Shown here one piece after another: positions 1 to 9,396 of a stretch of DNA of 64,000 nt. Both the position numbers and the translations under genes were made by a program. The number at the start of each line of letters is the position of its first letter. Position 1 is the first letter of the stretch. This DNA is from Agapetus fuscipes. Lineage: Eukaryota; Arthropoda; Insecta; Trichoptera; Glossosomatidae. The notes beneath the pieces are model-generated. The model was not told where the DNA came from. It did not search any database and worked only from the letters and a program-made list of their open reading frames with translations. Location of the stretch: assembly GCA_951799405.1 (NCBI GenBank), contig OX637351.1, positions 3,628,251-3,692,250 on the forward strand, given 5' to 3'.

Positions 1-1665
1 TGTGGATGCCAAGAGCCTGAGCCAGAACCTTCTTGTGGATGTCAAGAACCTGAGCCAGAACCTTCTTGTGGATGTCAAGAACCTGAGCCAGAACCTTCTT
101 GTGGATGCCAAGAACCTGAGCCAGAACCTTCTTGTGGATGTCAAGAACCTGAGCTAGAACCTTCTTGTGGATGTCAAGAACCTGAGCCAGAACCTTCCTG
201 TGGTTGCCAAGAACCTGAACCAGAACTAGCATGTGGATGCCAAGAACCAGAACCTGATTGTGGACGTCAAGAATCTTCCTGTAGATGCGTTGAGCCAGAG
301 CCAGAACCTGATTGTGGTTGCCAAGAATCAGAACCTTCATGTGGAAATAAAATATCTTCTTGTGGATGCCAAGAACCTGAACCAGAGCCTGCTTGTGGAT
401 GCCAAGAACCTGAGCCAAAACCAGTATGTGGATGCCAAGAGCCAGAACCTGATTGTGGGCGTCAAGAATCTTCTTGTGGATGCGATGAGCCAGAGCCAGA
501 ACCAGCTTGTGGATCAGAAAGATCTTCATGTGGTTGCCAAGAACCTGAACCGGAACCAGATTGCGGATGCCAAGAACCCGAACCCGCATGTGGATGCCAA
601 GAGCCAGAGCCTGAACCATCATGTGGATGCCAAGAACCTGAACCTTCTTGCGATGATGATGAAGAAGAAGAGGAAACATGTGGTTGCGCTAGCCAAGGAT
701 CTAGCTGTGGATGTGGTAGTGAAGGAAACAGCAACGGCCATCAAGGGCATGGAGCAAGTTCTTCTGGGTCTGGATGCGGATGCAGCAAGGGTCAACAAGT
801 AAGCAATCTACATGCTGGGCATGGTGCCAGTAATGGTCATTCCACTCACGGTGCTAAAAAAGTAAGCAACGCTCATGGAGGGCATGCTGCTAGCAACGGA
901 CACGCTGGTCATGGTGGAAAGCAAGCGTCCAATGCTCACGCAGGACATGCTTCAAGCAATGGACATTCCGCACATGGCGCAAAGAAAGTAAGCATTTCTC
1001 ATTCCGGACATAGTGCAAGCAAAGGTCATTCTGAACACGGTGCAAACAATGGACATTCAGGACATGGTGCTAGTAACGGTCATACTGGCCATGGTGGAAA
1101 ACAAGAATCCAATGTTCATGCAGGACATGGATCCAGCAACGGTCACTCTTCTCATGGTACAAAGAAAGCTAGCAATGCACATACTGGACATGGTGCAAGC
1201 AATGACCATTCCGCTCACGGTGCCAAAAGAGTAAGCAATGGTCATGGAGGACATGCTGTTAGCAATGGACACGCTGGGCATGGTGAAAAACAAACATCAA
1301 ATGGTCATGCAGGACATGGTTCCAGCAATGGGCATTCTGCTCATGGTGCAAACAAAGGTAGCAGTACTCATGCTGGGCACGGTGCAAGCAGTGGACACGC
1401 TGGGCATGGAGGAAAGCTAGTGATCAACGTACATGCAGGGCATGGTTCCAGTAATGGATATTCCGTACATGGTGCCAAAAAAGCTGGTCATTCTGGACAT
1501 GGAGCAAGCAATGGACATTCTGGACATTCTGGACACGGAGCAAGCAGTGTGCATGCCGAAAGCGATGAAGCCGATTGTGGTTGCAATAACCCACCTGCAC
1601 TGCCACCCGTAGGGCACTACAAGAGACAAGCTCAACCACAAAGGGCATCTCATGGTCACCATTAA
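1..1665 (+). CDS. Cys-rich/His-rich repeat protein, 3' part (5' end outside window)
   Basis: Frame 1 is open from the first base to TAA at 1663-1665 (554 codons), with no ATG, so the start and any signal peptide lie upstream. Residues 1-220 are about twenty CGC-containing units, best ones 11 residues long (CGCQEPEPEPS). An acidic linker (DDDEEEEE, about 218-225) and CGC clusters follow. Residues about 240-520 are roughly ten 21-residue units rich in HAGH, SNGH and HGAKK/HGGKQ. The C-terminus has another CGC, a Pro-rich stretch and ends GHH. Third-position changes between repeats keep the residues, which supports real coding. Cys and His density suggests metal binding or cross-linking, perhaps a cuticle, silk or eggshell structural protein, but that is inference. 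I do not recognise the family. It is the only host-like gene seen here. Confidence 0.8.
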   Translation, partial: CGCQEPEPEPSCGCQEPEPEPSCGCQEPEPEPSCGCQEPEPEPSCGCQEPELEPSCGCQEPEPEPSCGCQEPEPELACGCQEPEPDCGRQESSCRCVEPEPEPDCGCQESEPSCGNKISSCGCQEPEPEPACGCQEPEPKPVCGCQEPEPDCGRQESSCGCDEPEPEPACGSERSSCGCQEPEPEPDCGCQEPEPACGCQEPEPEPSCGCQEPEPSCDDDEEEEETCGCASQGSSCGCGSEGNSNGHQGHGASSSGSGCGCSKGQQVSNLHAGHGASNGHSTHGAKKVSNAHGGHAASNGHAGHGGKQASNAHAGHASSNGHSAHGAKKVSISHSGHSASKGHSEHGANNGHSGHGASNGHTGHGGKQESNVHAGHGSSNGHSSHGTKKASNAHTGHGASNDHSAHGAKRVSNGHGGHAVSNGHAGHGEKQTSNGHAGHGSSNGHSAHGANKGSSTHAGHGASSGHAGHGGKLVINVHAGHGSSNGYSVHGAKKAGHSGHGASNGHSGHSGHGASSVHAESDEADCGCNNPPALPPVGHYKRQAQPQRASHGHH

Positions 1666-2349
1666 TTAGAAAGGATTCATTCCACGCTGTTTGTAGACAT
1701 TATCACCCCCAGAGGAAATGAGTTCACGCTATTTGTAAATTTTGACTTCTCTTCCAGACAAGGCCAAAAAATATTGTCTAGTTTGGACATGTGCCTAAAA
1801 GCCTAAAAAAGAAAGTGACTTTAAGGTCCTTCAAGGGAAATGCAATGCACAAACCATGTCAACTTTCTGTAACTTGACTATCTTCAGTCAAAAACGACCT
1901 GAAGTTATAAATAATAATGAAAAAAAAGGTACATGACTGCGATATTTGAAGAATCAATTTAGAAAGACAAACCCCAAATAATGGAAAGTTGTTCTTAACA
2001 AAATAAAGATTGAATCTCTAATCTTTTTCGATTAGATTTTGAGGTAAAGTTTTGAAGCTACATAAGACGAGATCAGCAAATAGCAAAGGAACATGTGTTT
2101 TGGCAACAGCTCAACTTTCGACATCAGCTATTCCCAAGGCTTTGATTTGTTGTATTTCATTTTTATCTATCGCTTATAAATGTATGTTTGAATATTTTTG
2201 ATGCATTTGAAAACAATTTCAACCATGCAAACATGGTATTTTTCCAAATTTTGAAACTATTTCATGTATTATTATTTTATATATGCTTCTATAAATAAAT
2301 TATATATTTAAAAATATCTGTTTCTTATTATTTTAAACTTCATAATCTG
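1666..2349 (+). other. 3' UTR and downstream flank of the Cys/His-rich gene
   Basis: AT-rich non-coding sequence after the TAA. AATAAA hexamers lie at 2002-2007 and 2294-2299 and are the candidate polyadenylation signals. The next recognisable feature is a SINE at about 2350, so the transcript probably ends before it. Confidence 0.5.
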
Positions 2350-2669
2350 ACCGGCCTGTCCTAGTCCAGTGGAAACATTTTGGACTTCTAAATGGAAGGC
2401 TGTGTGTTTGAGCCCAGCAGAGCACAAAAAAATTACCATTTATATTTTCAAACATGCTCTTGGCTGGGTTAAAATTTCATAAAACCTTTACGAAAGACCG
2501 GTCACTAAAGGTCCATCCAGCCTTACAGAAGCTGGGTCTTGCTTGAGTATTGGCGCTTTGTAGCGACGACCAAGCTCGTGAACAACCCCTCTGCGGTACT
2601 ATAACGAGTGTCATAGACCCCTAGAGTCTCTGAAATCTAGGGTGTCTTCTGCACAAGATTTCTTAAAAA
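2350..2669 (+). mobile_element. SINE1, near full-length copy
   Basis: tRNA-derived SINE. It starts ACCGG, has an A-box-like TAGTCCAGTGG and a decayed B-box, a body with GACCGGTCACTAAAGG and TTGTAGCGACGAC, and a 3' end CTCTGCGG...GACCCCTAGAGTCTC...ATCTAGGG. The last ~85 bases match the 3' end of LINE-F (about 21710-21795, minus) and can fold as CCCTAGA/TCTAGGG. No coding capacity; presumably transcribed by Pol III and mobilised by LINE-F. Confidence 0.75.
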
Positions 2670-2761
2670 TATTTTATTTACAACTGAGTTATACTCCTTA
2701 CTGTATGATTTTGTTTCATAGTTTCTTCAATAGAAAATATATCATACTTTAATTGTTATTT

Positions 2762-2818
2762 TCGGGGTTCTGTAAACTGTAAACTGTAACTGTAAACTGT
2801 AATAGTAAACTGTGTTGG
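2762..2818 (+). repeat. short (CTGTAAA)n tandem repeat
   Basis: Several imperfect tandem copies of CTGTAAA/CTGTAA. Simple-sequence expansion; no further role visible. Confidence 0.6.
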
Positions 2819-2979
2819 ATTACAATAAAAAAAAAACACTTAAAAATGATTTACCAATAGGGTATTTGCAATAGTGAGGACTTTGGTAAAAAGTGTATAA
2901 TTTTGCTAGATTACGATGGGCATATATACAAGGTACTGATTTGTGTTGATTTTTTTGGATTGATGATTTATTGATTGAT

Positions 2980-3889
2980 TGTTCCTTGACTTATAGGTTG
3001 GTATGCGGCTGACCACCCATACTGTAAAAAATGGTTCACTTTGCCAATGTCACCCCTGTTTCAGGGAAGGACGGCAAGAGTTGCAAGGCTTATGTTCATT
3101 TGAGATTGGGTTTTTATATTGTAGGTCCACATGCGGAATGTGTTAGCGCGAAATTATACATGTCTGCTTGTGGGAATGCATTTAATTGTCTTGTCTTGTC
3201 TTGTATCCTGCCGCCATTCCTCTAGGGGTGGCCGGTACCTCCACACAAGTGCCTCCACTTGACTCTGTCCCTGCATACTTCTTTCATCTCATCTAATTTC
3301 ATCACTCTTTTCATGCATGCTCTTCTCTTGTTTCCACTCTGTAAATTCCATTCATTCGCAATCTCACTTATCTGATCAATCCATTCTTTTCTAGGTCTTC
3401 CCCTTCCACGCTTACCTATTACATTCCCTTTATACACTCTTTTTGTCAGTCGGTCTTCATTCATCCTTTCAATATGTCCAAACCATCGCATCACACTTCT
3501 TTGAACTTTCACTTTCACGCTTTCTTTTACTCCGCATTCATTCAGAACCCATTCGTTTCTCACTCTATCTTTCAGTGTTTTTCCTGTCATACTTCTTAAA
3601 TGAGCCATTTCTACGGTGCATACCTTATTTACTTCTCTTTCATTCACCGTCCATGACTCGCTTCCATACATCAGGGTCGGCAACAATATACAATTGTGTA
3701 CCGCCATTTTCATTTTCTTTGGTATCCTTTTATTCTTCGCTATTCTACCAAACGCTCCTATCACGCATCTTCCTTTGCTGGCACGCTTCTCTAATTCTTT
3801 CGTCATCTTTAATATAAATCTTTAAAATAATATAAATCTTTAATGATATGTATCTTTGCAGCTTAGATTAGATTAGATTAGATTAGATG
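2980..3889 (+). mobile_element. LINE-A 3' UTR tail, split by a LINE-B insertion
   Basis: Left half 2980-3186 carries the LINE-A tail landmarks (TTCCTTGACTTATAGGTTGG, GGTTCACTTTGCCAATGTC, GGGAATGCATTTAA). The right half from about 3807 resumes with AATATAAATCT...CTTTGCAGC and ends in (GATTA)n at 3865-3888. Between them lies a minus-strand LINE-B copy. TTTAA is found on both sides; the right half also has a short local duplication of AATATAAATCTTTAA. The small open frame starting at 3031 is 3' UTR, not a gene. Confidence 0.8.
3187..3806 (-). pseudogene. LINE-B ORF2 C-terminus (5'-truncated)
   Basis: On the minus strand an open frame of about 194 codons shows LPTLMYGSESW, RWFGHIERM and GKRGRGRPRKEW followed by EIANEW, the usual C-terminal region of RTE-like LINE polymerases. 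The catalytic reverse-transcriptase core is missing. The 3' end on the + strand begins with (TTGTC)n, i.e. an (ACAAG)n tail in element sense. It interrupts a LINE-A tail. Confidence 0.8.
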
Positions 3890-4001
3890 GTTGATTAAAA
3901 CACTATTTTATTTTAACAATGACAATATATTTGCTAGTCAGCCTATGCTGCTGACAGGAAGAGAACCAGAGACATTTATATTTTTCAGTAGTGATGTACC
4001 T

Positions 4002-4465
4002 TGTTATGTTATTTTAAAAATAACATAGAAAGAACAATCTCGAAGTGTACAGTGTTTTGTGGGCCGAACGGAGCCAAACGGTCACGGAAGCGGCCGAACT
4101 GCGCCGTGTGATCTGATCGGGCGGTCGGTCATGAGTTCCCGGCAAGATGTGAAGAGAGTCAGACGTCAGCGACCAAGCACCAAGCGGTGCAAGAGGGGGC
4201 ACTACAATGGAGCTCCCTCCTCCCCATCTACTTGGATTTCCTGCCAGCAAGGCACCCGCCTTGTGGACCAGAGGCATAGGAGCGTAAATAAACCCTTATT
4301 TGTTCATGTTAAACTTATCTTTTCATATAAAACCCTTCTCAAGATACAAGTAAGCAATACCAAAGAATGAACCCCACGCCCTGAGAGTAAAGCTGATGAG
4401 AGCTAGCCGGAGTAAGTATCCTGTAGGTACATCCTGGGAGATACCTTTCCATGCCAAACATAACA
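4002..4465. mobile_element. solo LTR, family TGTTATG/CATAACA, copy 1
   Basis: Begins TGTTATG and ends CATAACA (7 bp inverted ends), 464 bp, with an early palindrome (ATGTTATTTT...AAAATAACAT). Flanks are ACCT and ATCT, a 4 bp target duplication with one mismatch. The interior is GC-rich unlike its surroundings and shares blocks such as CACCCGCCTTGTGGACC and CCCTGAGAGT with copies at 24823 and 39764. Open frames inside (4014-4370) are shadows. No internal retroelement region is present. Confidence 0.7.
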
Positions 4466-5015
4466 ATCTACTGAATATTTCTCACCAATTTCAAAGTCCA
4501 AAAGATAATTATATGATTTTACATACATAAAAAAGAACTTTTAAAATTTTTGACCGGTTTTGAAACGGATATGCAATCCGTCAACGGAATTTGTAGCCCC
4601 TGCAAAGTTACTTTCTTGGATCCACAACGAGTTCTACCAGGTAACCTATCAACAGCCCAGCTTCACAAATCCATGTCCACGCTTCCTAAAAACGGGATCA
4701 AAATCACAAGAATTTATGAAGAGCTTTCCACGTCTCTCTGGCGGTACAGAGGTGAGTGAGGCCAGGATATTGGACCCCTAGACTGAACAGTGCTAGGATG
4801 ATTAAGATAAGGTGCTGGTAGGGGGAGCTGTAGTCTCATCCCCAATACATCACATGGCCTGTGAGGGGTTCGCAAGAGACATGGGGCGTGAGACAAGTCA
4901 ACGGCAACCTTCTAGATTTCAAAATCTGTTTCAAGATCTTTCGATTTATGTTTTTTTAGGAATCCTGTTCGGGAGACTCTAAATAGATTTCAGTGACTCT
5001 AGGGTTCACTTAGGG
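4466..5015. other. unassigned sequence
   Basis: No gene or known repeat recognised. Short open frames on both strands lack recognisable motifs. Confidence 0.4.
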
Positions 5016-5202
5016 TTCAAAAAATGGTTCACTTTGCCAGTGTCACCCCTGTTTCAGGGAAGGTCGACAAAAGTTGTGGGGCCTATGTTCATTTGAGGTT
5101 TGAATTTTATTTGTAAGTACACAATCAGCAGTTTGTTTGTTTGTGGGCATACATCTGACAACTTTGAATGAATATATCCTTGCAACTTAGATTATAGATT
5201 AT
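5016..5202 (+). mobile_element. LINE-A tail, ATTATAG-ending subfamily
   Basis: Carries AATGGTTCACTTTGCC, the GTACACAATCAGCA variant and TTTGTTTGTGGGCAT, ending CTTAGATTATAGATTATA. This ending, instead of (GATTA)n, marks a second LINE-A subfamily also seen at 24365, 25967, 32852 and 34755. Confidence 0.7.
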
Positions 5203-5268
5203 AGGGGTCTATGACACTTTTTGTAGTGCCGCAGAGGTGTTTATGAGCTTGGTATTGATTTTTAAAAT
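5203..5268 (-). mobile_element. SINE1 3' end fragment
   Basis: GGGGTCTATGACAC and AGTGCCGCAGAGGTGTT are the reverse complement of the SINE1/LINE-F shared 3' end. Confidence 0.6.
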
Positions 5269-5285
5269 GTAATTTGCAGTGTATA

Positions 5286-5916
5286 GATTACAAGAAGTTT
5301 GTTAAGATGGTTTGAGCATATGGAGTGAATGAATGAGGAAAGACTGACGAAGAAAGTATACGTTGCAAGAAAAGATGGATTTCGTGGTAGAGGAAGACCG
5401 AGAAAGGTATGGATGGACTAAATATCCGAAATTGCGAATGAATGGAATATCCAGAGTCATAATAAAAGAAGAGCCTGTATGAAAAAGGTTATGACTCTGG
5501 AGGAAATGAAAGAAGTATGTAAGGACAGAAAGAAATGGCGGTTGATCTGTAATGTTGGTGGCAAGGGTTTATTTAATTGGAATTTGTTTTCTGTTTTGGT
5601 TTTGATGTCCAAAGATATTGTTATTTATTGATTAAAAAATGTAATTTGTCTTGTATGTTCCGTGACTTATAGGTTGGTATGCGGCTGACCACCCATGCTG
5701 TAAAAATGGTTCACCTTGCCAATGTCACCTCTGTTTCACGTAAGGACGGCAAGAGTTTCAAGGTGTATGTCCATTTGAGATTTGTTTTTATTGTTGTTGG
5801 TTCACATGCGGCATGTGCAAACGCGAACTTGTAAGTGTCTACTTGTGAGAATGCATTTAATGTGAATCTCCAACGCAACATATCTTTACAACTTTGATTA
5901 GATTATATTGGATTAG
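5286..5916 (+). pseudogene. LINE-A ORF2 C-terminus plus complete 3' UTR
   Basis: Translates through RWFEHMEXMNEERLTKKVY-like and GRGRPRKVWMD residues, then a TAA at 5419-5421 where other copies have CAA (Gln). The frame continues after the stop as ISEIANEW...KKVMTLEEMKEVCKDRKKW. It is followed by the 3' UTR with TTATTGATT, GACTTATAGGTTGG and a final GATTAGATTATATTGGATTAG. This copy shows directly that the small repeats scattered over the window are this LINE's 3' UTR. Confidence 0.8.
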
Positions 5917-5917
5917 T

Positions 5918-6136
5918 CGTCGCTACAAAACTCCAATACTCAAGCAAGACCCAATTGCTGTAAAGCTGGATGAACCTTTAGTGACCGGTCTTTAGTAAAG
6001 GTTTTATGAAATTTTCAACCCAGCGAAGAGCATATTTGAAAATATAAATGGCATGTTTTTTGTGCTGCGCCGGGATTCGAACCCAAAACCTTCCATTCCG
6101 AGTCCGAAGTGTTGCCACTGAACTACGCACCGGTCT
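5918..6136 (-). mobile_element. SINE1 copy (3'-truncated)
   Basis: Reverse complement of the SINE1 head and body: B-box as GGGATTCGAACCC, A-box region near 6115-6130, and GACCGGTC at both ends. It lacks the LINE-F-like 3' end. Confidence 0.7.
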
Positions 6137-6218
6137 AATGCTTGTTTTAATAAAGCACTTTGCACAAATAGATTTAATTTTCAACAAAGTATGTCCGGTC
6201 GATAGCTCAGGTAGACTA

Positions 6219-6484
6219 CTGACGTTTCGCTTTTACGAGCAGAAAGCATCCTCAAGGCGGCACCAGCGCGCGTCCGCGAAGACAACGAAGACTGTATTGT
6301 ACAAAGATAATATTGTAAATATAAAATAACTATTATTATACCTATAAGTAAGTGACATACCTATAAACATAAGATATAATATAAGTAACACTTGTGCGGG
6401 AAACACGGAGTAAAGCAGACTACGCCGCGGCTCTTTGATAACTCGCCTTGAGGATACTTTCTGCCCGTGAAAGCGAAACGTCGG
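6219..6484. mobile_element. inverted-repeat unit with two hammerhead-like motifs
   Basis: Arms 6219-6257 and 6444-6484 are near-perfect inverted copies. Read outward-in on the + strand, the right arm gives CTTGAGGA, then a 5 bp stem (CTTTC/GAAAG, loop TGCCCGT), then C-GAAA-CGTC, resembling a hammerhead core with a GUC cleavage site. The expected CUGANGA is altered to C-UUGAGGA, so activity is doubtful. The spacer is AT-rich. Possibly a Penelope-like remnant. Confidence 0.5.
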
Positions 6485-6711
6485 CAGATGTAGGAGCTGC
6501 AAATAAAACACAAAAACGATTTGTAAATACTGATTCTACTTACTACGTGAGATGTCATAAATGCAATGGTTTGACGTAACTGGGTCTTGCTTGTACGCTG
6601 GCCCATTTCCTTGCTAGTGCCCCACACAACCTCTCACCTACAAAAGCCGACACATCGCTCTGATGTCAGTGTGCCAACATACAAGACTTGAACGCAAAGT
6701 AACGAAACTAC

Positions 6712-6936
6712 AATCTATAATCTAAGTTGCAAAGACATATTGCATTTAGCAGACACGTATAATAACGTGCTGAAACATGCCGCATGTGAAGCCACAATAT
6801 AAAACCCACTCCTAAATGAACATAAGCTCTGCAACTCTTCCGACCTTCCCTGTAACAGGGGGGGCATTGACAAAGTGAACCATTTTTTACAGTATGGATG
6901 GTCAGCCTCATACTAACCTGTTAGAAGGAATAATCT
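6712..6936 (-). mobile_element. LINE-A tail
   Basis: Reverse-complement tail beginning TATAATCTAAGTTGC and containing AACCATTTTTTACAGTATGG. The open frame across it is UTR. Confidence 0.7.
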
Positions 6937-7183
6937 AATCTAATCTAAGTTGCAAAACATATGTAACATAAAAGATGTACATTAAATGCACTTTCACAAA
7001 CAGACATGCACAAGTTTGTGCTTAAACATGCTGCATGTGGTCCTACAATATAAAAACCCGAATCTCACATGAACATAAGCTCTGCAACTCTTGCCGACTT
7101 TCCCTGAAACAGGGGTGACATTGGCAAAGTGAACCATTTCTTACAGCATGGGTGGTCAGCCGCATACCAACCTATAAGTCAAA
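6937..7183 (-). mobile_element. LINE-A tail
   Basis: Second, directly abutting minus-strand tail starting at the (TAATC)n run, ending CCAACCTATAAGTCAA. It forms a head-to-head inverted pair with the + strand fragment at 7193. Confidence 0.75.
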
Positions 7184-7192
7184 AATGTGATT

Positions 7193-7465
7193 TGTTGTGT
7201 ATGTTCCTTGACTTATAGTTTGGTATGCGGCTGACCACCCATGCTGTAAAAAATGGTTCACTTCGCCAACGTTACCCCTGTTTCAGGGAAGGATTGCAAA
7301 GTGAGTGTTCTACTGTATGCGGATGATGCAGTCCTTGTATGTGATTCAGCAGTGGAATTGCAAACGATGCTCTCTAGATTGAACGAAGCTCTGATAGGTA
7401 ATAATTTGAAGTTGAATGCAAGAAAGACGAAAGTTTTGATTTTTGAAAGAGATGATGACGCTCTT
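7193..7465 (+). pseudogene. chimeric LINE-A fragment: 3' UTR joined to the RT core
   Basis: The 3' UTR up to CAGGGAAGGA (about 7292) is fused directly to ORF2 RT sequence encoding KVSVLLYADDAVLV (YADD catalytic box) and LKLNARKTKVLIFERDDD. The frame runs open through the junction by chance. It is a rearranged copy, not a gene; it ends in unrelated sequence after about 7465. Confidence 0.7.
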
Positions 7466-7832
7466 TTATGTGCATCCCATATTTATTACAATCGATATCT
7501 CAGTAACTATGAGTCCGACGACTCCAATATTTTTACCACTTATAGAACAGCTAATTATAATTATTTCTGCATCATTTAACTCAAAAACGCAAAAAAGTGG
7601 ACTTCCGTTGTTTATGCTCTAAGGTACAGAATTTATGTCCATCGTACATTTGACGTCATCGCATAATTTAAAACCTTAATTTTTTCAAGTTATTTTTTAA
7701 TTTATCAGATAATAAAATACATTAGGGCTAGTCGGGCTTTTTAATTGGAATAAAATTCACGAAAAAAAGTGAAAGTCGAGAAGTAACGCAAGCCAATTTG
7801 TGCTATCATATTTTTCAAGAAATATAATATCA
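7466..7832. other. unassigned AT-rich sequence
   Basis: No recognised gene or repeat. Confidence 0.4.
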
Positions 7833-8048
7833 GTACCCTTAGTACGAGTTGCAAAACTTGAGAAAAGTAAAGTTTACGGAAAATATTAAAGAGTGATTTC
7901 TCCTAAAATCTGCCTTAGCAAAAGAGTTACAGTGATGAAGAAAATCAAGTTCAAACAAACAAAAACGACAGATTTTGGGGGAAATCACTCTTTAATAATT
8001 GCCGTAAACTTTACATTACTCAAGTTTTGCAACTCGTACTAAGGGTAC
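7833..8048. mobile_element. foldback/MITE-like element with 80 bp terminal inverted repeats
   Basis: Arms 7833-7912 and 7969-8048 are about 90% identical inverted copies (shared GTACCCTTAGTACGAGTTGC) around a 56 bp spacer. If the ends are TACCC/GGGTA the flanks are CAG on both sides (7831-7833 and 8048-8050). No coding capacity. Non-autonomous DNA transposon is the likely class. Confidence 0.7.
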
Positions 8049-8204
8049 AGATCAAAATAAATTGTAAAGCAAAAAAATATTTCCTTTGGAGACAGTATAT
8101 AAAAGAAAAAATATATATGAAGAGATTTTTATGTATGAAATATATTTTTCCCAAATTTTTTTTTGTTATTTAAGCTTTTTGAAATTCCAAAACATTACTT
8201 ACGT

Positions 8205-8310
8205 TTTTTGACCAATTGGTTAGTATGAGGCTGACCATGCGTACTGTTAAAATTGATTAAATTTTGCAAATATCACAACTGCATCTAAGGAAGTTTTGTA
8301 CCTACGTTGA
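8205..8310 (+). mobile_element. degenerate LINE-A tail
   Basis: GACCAATTGGTTAGTATGAGGCTGACC-like landmarks with many substitutions; an old copy. Confidence 0.5.
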
Positions 8311-8324
8311 AAAAAAATCTTAGG

Positions 8325-8600
8325 TTCCCAGCTCTCGAGGGGACTGGTTCTCATTTATTTTTAAAGACTGAGTAAACCTTGTCGGTATTTTATTTTAGGT
8401 TTGAAAACACCAAAACGGGATATTTTTTCAGACACCCTCAGTTGGGTTCGAATGCGAGCTTTTGGCATGGAATCTACTAACCGGACTTACCATACATACC
8501 AGTCAATAAAAGTTCATCCCACCTTACAAAGAAGTAGGTCCTGTTTGAATTGACGCTGACAAGCAAAGACCATCACAGCAGATTGCCCCTGAGATGTGAT
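8325..8600. mobile_element. degenerate SINE2 (minus) next to SINE1 fragment (plus)
   Basis: 8325-8472 is the reverse complement of SINE2 (GGTTCCCAGCTC, GAGTAAACC, GGGTTCGAATGC). 8478-8600 resembles the SINE1 body in + sense (CCTTACA, GGTCCTG). Strongly diverged. Confidence 0.5.
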
Positions 8601-9155
8601 TCATATATGTAGAACAATAAATAAGTTAAAAATTAAATAACACATGAAAGTCGTTGTCAGAAAGCTCTTCATCCTTATTTAGAACTGCAGCATTTAAAGT
8701 AAAAATATACAACAACAAAAAGAAGAAGAAAAAGTTAATGCAGAAAAGTACCAAAATCTCTTGATACAACTAATTAAATGAAATAATTCAGTATTTCTCA
8801 AACTGCTCTTTAAAATTTTAAACACGGTTTGATAATATATAACAGTACAGTCTTTCTTACGAAATATGATTATATTTTAGGAGCTTTTAAACGCTCATTT
8901 CTCCTTAAACTTCGCCTCAGCTCCGGTCTGAATAATGAACCTAATTAAATAGAAAAGTTGGAGAGGCTGTGCTCTATTCAACACCTTATTATAAGATAAA
9001 GCAGGGATTCCTAAACATTTTTAATTGTTAAAAAAAACAAATAAAATAAAGTAGGATATTCATTTTGAATTCTAAAAAGATGGAAATAAAACAATTATAC
9101 AACTTAAAAATATTTTTACAAAAATGTATAAGTGTTGTAGATAATTTAAAACCAT
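8601..9155. other. unassigned AT-rich sequence
   Basis: Nothing recognised on either strand. Confidence 0.4.
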
Positions 9156-9159
9156 AATT

Positions 9160-9396
9160 TCTTGACTGATATGTTGGTATGAGGCTGACCACCCATACAG
9201 TACAAAATTGTTAATTTTTCCAATATCACCCCTATTTTAGGGAAGGTCGGCAAGAGTTACAGGGCTTATGTTTATTTGAGATTGGGTTCTTTATTGTAGG
9301 TTCACATGCGGCATGTTTAAGCTTGAACTTAAACGTGTCTGCGTGTGAGAATACATTTAATATAAATCTTGAATGTAATATATCTTTGAATCTTAG
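9160..9396 (+). mobile_element. LINE-A tail
   Basis: GTTGGTATGAGGCTGACC, TTCACATGCGGCATG and final CTTAGATTATAGATT. Confidence 0.7.

Noticed and set aside
233..802. 189-codon open frame inside the Cys-rich repeat, and a 90-codon antisense frame
   Set aside because: Off-frame shadows of the 1-1665 coding repeat.
3031..3225. Recurrent small open frames beginning MVHFANVTPVSGK (also at 7253, 32253, 37484, 43447, 49001)
   Set aside because: They lie in the LINE-A 3' UTR, which follows the ORF2 stop in complete 3' copies; frequent but not genes.
4014..4370. Open frames of 87-103 codons in both directions in the GC-rich block
   Set aside because: They sit wholly in a solo LTR and are not conserved as frames in the copies at 24.8 and 39.8 kb.
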